Shown here: positions 42,885 to 50,690 of the stretch, piece after piece | How the letters are laid out: each line of letters begins with the position of its first letter | How positions within the stretch are numbered: position 1 is the stretch's first letter | Notes under the pieces: model-generated | What the model saw: the letters and a program-made list of their open reading frames with translations, nothing else | Databases searched by the model: none | Told to the model about the DNA's origin: nothing | Assembly: GCA_039939375.1 (NCBI GenBank) | Contig: JBDVJO010000008.1 | Coordinates: 73,260-137,259 of the forward strand | Direction of reading: 5' to 3' | Origin: Paracrocinitomix sp039939375 | GTDB lineage: Bacteria > Bacteroidota > Bacteroidia > Flavobacteriales_D > Crocinitomicaceae | Length of the DNA stretch: 64,000 nt | Position numbers and translations under genes: made by a program

Positions 42885-44391
42885 TCTTAATAGGTATGGT
42901 GATTGTAAAATTAGTGCCTTCGCTCAACTTGCTTTCAAAAGTAATTTCTCCGTTTAAGGTTTCTACGTATTTTTTGACAATGTTAAGCCCTAAACCAGTA
43001 CCCTTGATATTCGTGACATTTTTTGCTCTAAAAAATCGCTCAAAAAGTGAATCTTGTTCTTCGGTTGGAATTCCAATTCCGAAGTCTTGAATTGATACTG
43101 TTAATTTGTCCGTTTTTTTAGCTTTCAGAATGATTTCTTGACCTTCTGAAGAGTATTTAATGGCATTAGAGAGAAGGTTGTAAAGAACGTTCTTCAAAAT
43201 TTTAGGATCGCTTTTTATTATCCAGTCATTGCCTTCAAGAATAGGAATGATGGTTTGAGCATCTTTGGTAATTGTTAACATTTCTTCAATCATATCTTGA
43301 ATAAATAATTGAAAATCAAAAGTTACGTTCTTGGCTTCATTCAGTGTTGTCTCGAGTTTTTCAACAGATAAAAAGTCATTTAAAATCTCTGTTAAGCCGG
43401 CAACTGCAGAACGTATTCTTTTGGTATGCTTAACTGTGTTTTCGATTTTTCCTTTTTCTAAGTACTTTTCGACCAATGAAACTGAAGACAAAACAGTGCT
43501 CAAAGGTGTTCTAAATTCGTGCGAAGCCATTGAAACAAAGCGAGACTTCATTTCATTCAAATGTTTCTCTTTTTGAAGGGCTTCTTCCCTTTTTTGTTCA
43601 ATGGTTTTTTGAACAGTAATGTTTTCTTCTACAACAAGTATTTTGTCTATGTCTTTAACTGTCAACGGTACAGCATTTATTCGGTAAAATTGATCGTTAT
43701 GTGAAATTTCAAAATCTTTGTTTACACCATTAAAAACATCCATTAATTCTGTTTCTAATTGAGGTCTTATATCTTGAGATATTTTATCTAGGTAACATTT
43801 TCCAATTAAATTTTCTTTTTTGATTCCTAATTCTTGAAGTTCCAATCCTTCAACAAAAAGATAACAGAGATTTTTGTCAAAAACGTTGATGGTTCCATTC
43901 GGGAAATTCTTGGCAATAGCTGAATATAATTTTTGCGATTCTAACACCTCTTTGGTCCTTTCTTCAACTTTTTGTTCAAGATTAGCATTTAATTCTTGAA
44001 TCTGAAGGTCTTTTAAAACACGCTCTGTAACATCTGTAATTACAGCGATTACATAAGTTTCATTGTTTGATTCAAAATGATTTAAGCTGATTTCTACGTG
44101 AAATAATTCTCCGTTCTTTTTGCAAGCTTGAAGATTCATATTTCTACCCATGCGTCTTTTTCTTGGGCTTTCATGAAAATCAGATCTTAATTTGACATGT
44201 TTTGACCGAACCGGCATGGGAATTAACATTTCCACCGTTTGACCAATTAATTCTGACTCTTCGAAACCAAATAGCTCAACACACCTGGGGTTTAATAGTA
44301 CTATTTTACCCTCTTTATCAACGATTAATAAACCTTCTCCAATAGAGTCAAAAAGTGTTTTGTAAATAGCTTCAAATTCAGGCTGTTTCAT
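42877..44391 (-). CDS. two-PAS sensor histidine kinase
   Basis: 504 residues without transmembrane helices. PAS 1 (about 10-125) has G-E-G-L-L-I-V and a C-terminal V-T-E-R linker, and PAS 2 is at about 150-265. The dimerisation domain has S-H-E-F-R-T-P with H291 as phosphoacceptor, and the ATPase domain has N-L-L-S-N-A-I-K-Y-S, D-F-G-I-G-I-P and G-T-G-L-G-L-N-I. The layout recalls FixL-type cytosolic sensors, but I see no proof of haem in the PAS domains. It pairs with the downstream REC-Crp regulator next to the cbb3 island. Confidence 0.92.
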   Translation of the reverse strand: MKQPEFEAIYKTLFDSIGEGLLIVDKEGKIVLLNPRCVELFGFEESELIGQTVEMLIPMPVRSKHVKLRSDFHESPRKRRMGRNMNLQACKKNGELFHVEISLNHFESNNETYVIAVITDVTERVLKDLQIQELNANLEQKVEERTKEVLESQKLYSAIAKNFPNGTINVFDKNLCYLFVEGLELQELGIKKENLIGKCYLDKISQDIRPQLETELMDVFNGVNKDFEISHNDQFYRINAVPLTVKDIDKILVVEENITVQKTIEQKREEALQKEKHLNEMKSRFVSMASHEFRTPLSTVLSSVSLVEKYLEKGKIENTVKHTKRIRSAVAGLTEILNDFLSVEKLETTLNEAKNVTFDFQLFIQDMIEEMLTITKDAQTIIPILEGNDWIIKSDPKILKNVLYNLLSNAIKYSSEGQEIILKAKKTDKLTVSIQDFGIGIPTEEQDSLFERFFRAKNVTNIKGTGLGLNIVKKYVETLNGEITFESKLSEGTNFTITIPIKND

Positions 44392-44414
44392 AACTGCTAT
44401 TAGATAGTCTTTGT

Positions 44415-44430
44415 ACTGATGAAAATCAGT
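44415..44430. promoter_or_regulatory. FNR/Crp-like palindrome between kinase gene and ccoI
   Basis: ACTGAT-GAAA-ATCAGT is a perfect 6+4+6 inverted repeat, sharing the TGAT-N4-ATCA core with the FNR box. It is 24 bp before the kinase start on one side and 47 bp before ccoI on the other. A weak -7-like GAGTTTTG at 44452-44459 would place its centre near -42 of the ccoI promoter. Confidence 0.55.
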
Positions 44431-44477
44431 TTAAATTTACTAAGAATTCATGAGTTTTGTATCAAAATTAAGACTAA

Positions 44478-46841
44478 ATGCAGAACTGTGCACATTGCAA
44501 TTCGGATTGTACAACTGAAGTATATCTTGACGACAAAGTATTTTGTTGTCAAGGTTGTAAAACTGTTTTCGAAATTTTGCAAGACGCAGATATGTCGAAA
44601 TATTATGATCTAAATAGTAGTCCTGGCAAGAAACAGGATGGGGGTAATGAAAATTTCAGTTATTTAGAATTGAACGAAATTCAAGAAAAACTTTTGCTCT
44701 TTCAAGAAGGAGATGTTGCAAAAATTCAAGTTGTGCTGCCTCAAATTCATTGTAGTTCTTGTCTGTGGTTATTAGAGAATCTAGATAAATTACATGAAGG
44801 GGTAATTAATTGCCAGGTCAATTTCGTTAGTAAGAGGGCGGATATACTTTTTAATACTGCAGAAATTTCATTAAGACATTTGGCTGAATTGTTACAGAGA
44901 ATTGGCTATCGGCCAGAATTTAATCTAGATGAAGATTCAAGTAAAGAAAGAAAAGTTACTGATGGTAACAAAAAGACCATATTTAAAATAGGGGTTGTTG
45001 GTTTTTGTTTTGGAAATATTATGCTCTTCAGTTTTCCTGAATATCTCGGGATTGATGTGAATTTTGAGTCTTTTCAAAAATCATTTAATTGGTTGAATTT
45101 AGTGCTTTCATTGCCAGTCTTAATTTTTGGAGCATCCCCATTTTTATCTTCTGCACTCACGGCCCTCCGAAATAAAACGATCAATATTGATGTGCCTATA
45201 TCGTTGGGAATAATAGCCTTGTTTTTTAGGTCTGTTTTTGAGATTGTTATGGGGCATGGTGCAGGATATTTTGATTCATTTGCAGGCTTAATATTCTTCT
45301 TGTTAATCGGTAGGTGGTTTCAGCAAAAAACATATGCGGCTATCAATTTTGAACGGGATTTTAAATCGTACTTCCCTGTTGCAGTTACAAGGAAAATAGC
45401 AAATTCACATGAAACAATAACTCTAGAGAATGTTCAGGTTGGTGATGAGATTATTATTAGAAGTGGAGAGTTAATTCCTGCAGATGCTGAATTGAGAGCA
45501 GGAGAGGCGAATATAGACTATAGTTTTGTGTCTGGTGAGTCGACACTGATAAAGAAAGAAATAGGTGATAAGTTATTTGCAGGTGGTCGCCAAAAAGGAA
45601 GTTCGTTAACTATAAAAATTTTAAAATCAGTAGATAATAGCTACTTGACGAAACTTTGGAATAGTCCTGTATTTCATGAAAAAAAGAAGGAGAGCAACTT
45701 TTCTGATGTTGTCAGTAAATATTTTACTATTTCACTTATAGTGATTAGTGCAGTAGCCGGTATTGTTTGGTTTCAAATAAACCCTTCAAAAGTGGCGTTT
45801 ATTGTCACATCCGTATTGATTGTGGCTTGTCCTTGCGCTATTGCATTGGCGATTCCGTTTACATACGGCAATGCCATTAGGATCTTAGGTGAAAAAAAGG
45901 CCTATTTAAGGTCTTCCGAAGTTCTTGGGGATATGCAAACATTAACTGATGTGGTTTTTGACAAAACAGGCACACTTACTTCTAATAATGGGAAAAGGGT
46001 TGAGTGGGAGGGAGAAGTATTGTCCAATTATGATTTGTCAGTTGTTAGGAGTATTGTATTTCAGTCTTCACACGTACTTAGTAAACAACTGTATTCCTAT
46101 TTGACGCTTAAAAATTCAGAGCAATTGTTAGTTGTGAGTGCTTTTAGCGAGGAGATCGGGGAAGGGGTACAAGCTGAAGTAAACAATAGGAAATGGTTTG
46201 TAGGGAAATCTAAAGAGCCTAATCTAGATCCTTTATTAAATGCGTCAGTGGTTGCCATATACCGTGATGATAAATATTTAGGTAGATTCATTTTTAAGAG
46301 TGAATATAGGTCAGGAATTGAAGCTATGATTCAAAAACTAAAATTGAAATATAACGTGCACCTTCTGAGTGGCGATAACGATTCAGAGAAGGAATACTTT
46401 AAGCGTTATTTTTTAGATGAAAATATTCATTTTAATCAATTACCAGAGGATAAATTGAACTATATAAAAATGCTTCAAGATAAAGGACGAAAAGTAATGA
46501 TGCTAGGAGATGGCTTGAATGATTCAGGAGCTTTAATGAAAGCTGAGGTAGGAGTGGCAGTGGCGGAAGATGTACATGCTTTTTCACCTTCCTCAGATTT
46601 GATAATTCAAGGAGGAAAATTATCGGTAATAGATCGTTTTATCTTGTTTTCTAGACGCAGTAAACAAGTTGTAATCGTTAGTTATATTTTCTCTTTGTTG
46701 TATAATTTTGTAGGATTGTATTTTGCTTTAACCGGACAATTAACTCCGCTAGTTGCTGCAGTTTTAATGCCTATTAGTTCTATTTCAACAGTTTTATTAG
46801 TGACATTCCTAGTTAGAATATGGGCTAAAAGGCTTTTGTAG
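44478..46841 (+). CDS. ccoI: copper-translocating P-type ATPase for cbb3 oxidase (CcoI/FixI)
   Basis: 787 residues. An N-terminal Cys-rich domain is present (C-A-H-C-N-S-D-C at 4-11, C-C-Q-G-C at 23-27), then an HMA domain with C-S-S-C at 92-95. About eight TM helices follow, with C-P-C in the sixth, and the D-K-T-G-T-L-T phosphorylation motif plus M-L-G-D-G-L-N-D near the end. The Cys-rich front domain is characteristic of CcoI, which exports Cu for the oxidase binuclear centre. It lies opposite and convergent to the cco operon. Confidence 0.95.
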   Translation: MQNCAHCNSDCTTEVYLDDKVFCCQGCKTVFEILQDADMSKYYDLNSSPGKKQDGGNENFSYLELNEIQEKLLLFQEGDVAKIQVVLPQIHCSSCLWLLENLDKLHEGVINCQVNFVSKRADILFNTAEISLRHLAELLQRIGYRPEFNLDEDSSKERKVTDGNKKTIFKIGVVGFCFGNIMLFSFPEYLGIDVNFESFQKSFNWLNLVLSLPVLIFGASPFLSSALTALRNKTINIDVPISLGIIALFFRSVFEIVMGHGAGYFDSFAGLIFFLLIGRWFQQKTYAAINFERDFKSYFPVAVTRKIANSHETITLENVQVGDEIIIRSGELIPADAELRAGEANIDYSFVSGESTLIKKEIGDKLFAGGRQKGSSLTIKILKSVDNSYLTKLWNSPVFHEKKKESNFSDVVSKYFTISLIVISAVAGIVWFQINPSKVAFIVTSVLIVACPCAIALAIPFTYGNAIRILGEKKAYLRSSEVLGDMQTLTDVVFDKTGTLTSNNGKRVEWEGEVLSNYDLSVVRSIVFQSSHVLSKQLYSYLTLKNSEQLLVVSAFSEEIGEGVQAEVNNRKWFVGKSKEPNLDPLLNASVVAIYRDDKYLGRFIFKSEYRSGIEAMIQKLKLKYNVHLLSGDNDSEKEYFKRYFLDENIHFNQLPEDKLNYIKMLQDKGRKVMMLGDGLNDSGALMKAEVGVAVAEDVHAFSPSSDLIIQGGKLSVIDRFILFSRRSKQVVIVSYIFSLLYNFVGLYFALTGQLTPLVAAVLMPISSISTVLLVTFLVRIWAKRLL

Positions 46842-46851
46842 ATCGATACAT

Positions 46852-47538
46852 TTAGTGGCAGACATTGACCGTATCGCTTGTTGTAGGTTCTTTCAAGTCT
46901 GTATGGTAATTTGAAATTCCTTTCCAAATCATAAAGCATCCTATAATGAATAGTCCCGCGAATTTAATCTTTGAAGCATAAGTGCTTAGTTTTTCTTTCA
47001 CAAAAGAAGAGGTTATAATGATGGCTGATAAAACAGGTAATGTTCCAAGTCCAAAGAACAACATGTAGAGCGCTGTATCCACAGGAGAAGGTTGAATAAT
47101 AGCGGCAATTGCCGCTACATAAACGAGACCACATGGAATGAAGCCATTTAAGAACCCAATATAAAAACCAAATTCTAGTCGGTTCTTATCCAGTGACTGA
47201 CTCATTTTTGCTTTAAAGCTAAAAACTGAGTTAAGAGTTTTTAACCCTCGCTTCTCTATTAGAGATAAAATCGCAGGTGTAAAAGCAAATATTGAAATGA
47301 TGAGTCCGCCTGAAATCATTATAATGGATTGTATTTTAAAGGAGGTGATGAAGGCAGTAAAAATTCCAAAGAATAATCCAATAATTATATAACTAAGTAG
47401 TTTTCCTGAATTATAAAGCAAGGCAGCAGTGATTCTATTTTTACCCTTAGATCCCGGAACCATTGCGGCAATTGGTCCGCACATTACAATACAATGCGCA
47501 CTACCTAAAAAACCGAGAAGTAAAGCAGACCAAAGCAT
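46852..47538 (-). CDS. TauE/SafE-like membrane protein of the cbb3 cluster
   Basis: A 228-residue polytopic protein with about six helices. G-F-L-G-S-A-H-C-I-V-M-C-G-P-I-A near residues 10-25 is the conserved start of the SafE_2 group annotated as sulfite exporter or DsbD-like. It contains C-x-x-x-C, and G-F-I-P-C-G-L-V-Y mid-protein. Such genes stand beside ccoGH in Bacteroidota and may help copper delivery or cytochrome assembly. That is a context inference. The last gene of the cco operon, 1 bp after ccoH. Confidence 0.85.
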   Translation of the reverse strand: MLWSALLLGFLGSAHCIVMCGPIAAMVPGSKGKNRITAALLYNSGKLLSYIIIGLFFGIFTAFITSFKIQSIIMISGGLIISIFAFTPAILSLIEKRGLKTLNSVFSFKAKMSQSLDKNRLEFGFYIGFLNGFIPCGLVYVAAIAAIIQPSPVDTALYMLFFGLGTLPVLSAIIITSSFVKEKLSTYASKIKFAGLFIIGCFMIWKGISNYHTDLKEPTTSDTVNVCH

Positions 47539-47539
47539 A

Positions 47540-47998
47540 TTAAAAGTTTAGGTCTTGTTCAAACAGATAAGTTTTTTTGTTTGATTCCCATGAAATAGAA
47601 ACTTGATAAAAACCTTCTCTAAAATTTTCATATGCTAAGATTTGTTCGTTATTTCTGTCCAACTCCAAAATAAAACTTCGATCATATTTTTTGCTTTGAG
47701 GCCTGTAGAACGTTATTTTACCTTGGTCAATAATTTTCATTTCAGTCGGAAAAGATATTTTAATTCCTTCTTCTTCTTTACGAATGGAAATGGTTGAATC
47801 TAACAACTTGTAATTGTTTTCGCTTTCAACTTTTTTTTCGTAATTCAATCCTTCTTCATAATAATTGTCACTTATTAAGTCGCTGTCTCGGTTGAATGCT
47901 CGAACAACGAATGAGATAATGAATCCCATAAAAAGTACAATGGCTATAGTTATTCCTTTTCCCCAATTCATAATTATTTTTTTAAAATCCAGGTCCAA
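47540..47998 (-). CDS. ccoH: cbb3 oxidase assembly protein CcoH/FixH
   Basis: A 152-residue FixH-family protein with one N-terminal TM helix (about 12-34), then Y-Y-E-E-G-L-N-Y-E (the Y-Y-x-x-x-x-x-Y motif of FixH) and a strand-rich periplasmic domain. FixH/CcoH is required for cbb3 oxidase assembly and stability together with CcoI and CcoG. The start overlaps the ccoG stop by 17 bp. Confidence 0.92.
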   Translation of the reverse strand: MDLDFKKIIMNWGKGITIAIVLFMGFIISFVVRAFNRDSDLISDNYYEEGLNYEKKVESENNYKLLDSTISIRKEEEGIKISFPTEMKIIDQGKITFYRPQSKKYDRSFILELDRNNEQILAYENFREGFYQVSISWESNKKTYLFEQDLNF

Positions 47999-49391
47999 AA
48001 AAATCGACCTTTTCAGTTTCTATTAGTTCTTTGTCGGACATAATTCCAATCTCAATTGGAGTTTTTGAACCAAGAATAAAGTCCAAATCCATTTTTACAA
48101 TTAACTCTTTTCTAACTTGCTCTCCTGGCTGAATAGAGAAATTTCCACCTATTATTTCTACGGTTGCGTTTTCAGTTAATACTTCCATTTCTACCAAATG
48201 CTTTTCATTTGTCTTGTTCATTATTGTTGCAATGAAAATATTGGAGTATTGTTCTTCTGTGATTTTTTGGTAACTCGTTCCTTTGACTCGTAAAATGGTT
48301 GCGTCAATTGGGCTTCTTGTGAAAATTAGAAATGACAAAAAAGTAATAATTGCAAGCATCAAAACAACATAAGCTTTTGCCCTGGTAGTTAATTTCCATG
48401 GTTTTTTCGTTTTTATACCTTCTTCAGAATCATACCTGATTAAATCAGTTTCTAGTCCGACTTTTTCCATCATGAAATTACATGCATCCATGCATAATGT
48501 GCAATTGATACACTCTAATTGAGTTCCGTTTCTAATGTCAATTCCCGTTGGACAGACGTTGACGCACTGATTACAATCAATGCAGTCTCCTTTGTCTTGT
48601 TCACTTCTATCTTCATTTTTTTTGAATTTTGATCGACTCTCTCCTCTTTCATGGTCGTAGGCAACTATAACTGAATTGCGGTCAAGCAGCACTCCTTGAA
48701 GCCTACCGTAAGGACAGACGGTCGTGCAAACTTGCTCTCTAAACCAAGTGAAGACTGCAAAAAATATACTAGTAAAAATAATTAATGAGATAAGGCTACC
48801 TATGTGGTTTGCTGGCGAATCTGTTGCAATGTTTTTAAGTTCGTCAATCCCAATTATATAAGCTAAAAGGGTGTTGGCGATAAGGAAGGAGATTAGCCAA
48901 AATATACTCCATTTTAAAACTCGTTTTTTTATTTTAAATGCGGTCCAAGGAGCGTTGTCAAGTTTTTTTTGCTGCTTCCAGTCACCATCAATCCAATATT
49001 CGATTCTACGAAAAACCATTTCCATAAAAATAGTTTGAGGACATACCCATCCGCAAAATAGTCTTCCGAAAACAACTGTAAATACTATTACTAGAACAAC
49101 AAACGCAATCATTCCAATGGCGAAGATAAAAATATCTGCCGGCCAAAAAATTTGTCCGAACAAGACGAATTTTCGTTCTACTATATTCATGAGAATTATA
49201 GGTTCACCATTGATCTTGATAAACGGACCGCTGAACAATAGTAAGAGTAAGCTATAGGCGACAATTGTTCTTTTCTTGAAAAACTTGCCTAGTTGTTTTT
49301 TGGGATATATCCAAACACGTTTACCGTCAGCGTCAACTGTAGAAATCGTGTCTCTAAAACTCTCTTTTTCAAATCTCTCCTCGCTCGCCAT
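47982..49391 (-). CDS. ccoG: cbb3 oxidase accessory protein CcoG (4Fe-4S)
   Basis: 469 residues. About five helices are in the first half, with C-G-W-V-C-P-Q and C-T-T-V-C-P-Y-G membrane-near Cys motifs. Then C-I-D-C-N-Q-C-V-N-V-C-P and C-I-N-C-T-L-C-M-D-A-C hold two 4Fe-4S clusters, and a C-terminal Ig-like domain (about 370-469) lies in the periplasm. CcoG is a ferredoxin-like copper reductase that helps supply Cu(I) for the oxidase. It follows ccoP with a 11-bp gap. Confidence 0.96.
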   Translation of the reverse strand: MASEERFEKESFRDTISTVDADGKRVWIYPKKQLGKFFKKRTIVAYSLLLLLFSGPFIKINGEPIILMNIVERKFVLFGQIFWPADIFIFAIGMIAFVVLVIVFTVVFGRLFCGWVCPQTIFMEMVFRRIEYWIDGDWKQQKKLDNAPWTAFKIKKRVLKWSIFWLISFLIANTLLAYIIGIDELKNIATDSPANHIGSLISLIIFTSIFFAVFTWFREQVCTTVCPYGRLQGVLLDRNSVIVAYDHERGESRSKFKKNEDRSEQDKGDCIDCNQCVNVCPTGIDIRNGTQLECINCTLCMDACNFMMEKVGLETDLIRYDSEEGIKTKKPWKLTTRAKAYVVLMLAIITFLSFLIFTRSPIDATILRVKGTSYQKITEEQYSNIFIATIMNKTNEKHLVEMEVLTENATVEIIGGNFSIQPGEQVRKELIVKMDLDFILGSKTPIEIGIMSDKELIETEKVDFFGPGF

Positions 49392-49402
49392 TTAAAGTAA
49401 TT

Positions 49403-50506
49403 TTACTTTGGTTTTTTTTCAACAAAATTTTCGCCTTTTGGCTCTTGTCCTAGTGGTGGTAAAATGGGGTCAAGTTGCATAACATAACTTGCTACTGCTT
49501 GAATTTCAAGACCGTTCAGTTGTGACTTCCAGGCTTTCATTCCATTGTCTGCTCCTTCAGAAATCGTATTGAATACACCGTTAATTGTACCTTCGTAAAT
49601 CCAAAAGTTATCTGTCAAATTTGGCCCAGCACCTCCAGCTCCTTTCTCCATATGACAGGTTACGCAGTAGTTTTGAAATATAGTACGACCTTTGCTAATT
49701 GATTGTTCATCAGTCAATAACTCAACATTGTCGGCTGTGACCAATTCGGGATGATCTAATTTATATTGGGCAACAGATTCTTCCCCTTCAGTCCAGGCTA
49801 TTTGAAACTCTTCTTCTTGAAGCACACCTCCCATTACGTGGTAGTAAAAAAGGTAGCCAACCGCCCAAACTATGGTTACGTAAAATCCGTACTTCCACCA
49901 CGGTGGCAAATTATTATCTAACTCTTTTATACCGTCATAATCATGATCCAATAGAATTGAAGACTCGTTCTCAACAGGGACGGCATCTGAAAGACTCTTT
50001 TTCCATTTTAGCCAAAAACTTTTTTTCTTCTTTTTTGGATGCACTATATGCATCAAGCCATTCATAGTTTTGAAAATGAAAAGAATAAGAAGAACTAAAA
50101 CAATGTCAAATGAAAAAAGTATCCAAAAACTCTCATCAGAGAAGGGTATATCAAATGAAGGTGATGTGATGGGTTCAGCAGAAAGAGCTAATTGGCTTAT
50201 AAAAAGTGAGCCTAAAAGTAAAATCGATTTTAAAGATTTTCCTTGTCTTATTTTGGTTACATATGCCGATACTTTTGTCAGGTTCATACTGGCACTAACA
50301 AACACGATCAAAAGAAAAACTGTTAAACCAACCATCCATAAAAAAAGTTCAGTTGATGACATGCCAAATTTTTCGTACATAGTAGCTTCTCTAACCACAA
50401 CTTGATGAACTTCTTTCTCAGGTGTTTCTTGTGAAAAGCTAATAAATGAGTAAATAAATCCAAAAATTAAAAAAAGGGCTTTTTTTGATTTGAAATTTAA
50501 CTTCAT
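49403..50506 (-). CDS. ccoP: cbb3 oxidase subunit III CcoP, monohaem form
   Basis: 367 residues. A signal-like N-terminal helix (1-25) is followed by helices at about 52-75, 93-110 and 126-148, a cytoplasmic segment, and a further helix (about 205-225). The C-terminal cytochrome c domain has a single C-V-T-C-H at 281-285, with M in G-M-K-A-W as likely axial ligand. Classical CcoP has two C-x-x-C-H sites; only one is present here. It accepts electrons for transfer to CcoO. It overlaps ccoQ by 4 bp. Confidence 0.93.
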   Translation of the reverse strand: MKLNFKSKKALFLIFGFIYSFISFSQETPEKEVHQVVVREATMYEKFGMSSTELFLWMVGLTVFLLIVFVSASMNLTKVSAYVTKIRQGKSLKSILLLGSLFISQLALSAEPITSPSFDIPFSDESFWILFSFDIVLVLLILFIFKTMNGLMHIVHPKKKKKSFWLKWKKSLSDAVPVENESSILLDHDYDGIKELDNNLPPWWKYGFYVTIVWAVGYLFYYHVMGGVLQEEEFQIAWTEGEESVAQYKLDHPELVTADNVELLTDEQSISKGRTIFQNYCVTCHMEKGAGGAGPNLTDNFWIYEGTINGVFNTISEGADNGMKAWKSQLNGLEIQAVASYVMQLDPILPPLGQEPKGENFVEKKPK

Positions 50507-50685
50507 AGCGTGTCAGTTTTATCGTCTAGAGGAATGTTTTTAATTATGTCAATTTTCTTTTTATCAGCCTTTAATACATAGATAATGAGTCCAACGAAAA
50601 AAGAAAAAAAGATGATGAATGATATGATGGGAAAAATCTCTACCCCATCAATACTGTTTAAATGTCCTTTTATATAGCTAAGCAT
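50503..50685 (-). CDS. ccoQ: cbb3 oxidase small subunit CcoQ
   Basis: A 60-residue protein with one TM helix (about 20-40, F-F-S-F-F-V-G-L-I-I) and a charged C-terminal tail with K-A-D-K-K-K, the form of CcoQ. It stabilises association of CcoP with the core complex. It sits between ccoNO and ccoP, with a 5-bp gap on one side and a 4-bp overlap on the other. Identification rests mainly on this context, since sequence is weakly conserved. Confidence 0.8.
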   Translation of the reverse strand: MLSYIKGHLNSIDGVEIFPIISFIIFFSFFVGLIIYVLKADKKKIDIIKNIPLDDKTDTL

Positions 50686-50690
50686 TCTTT

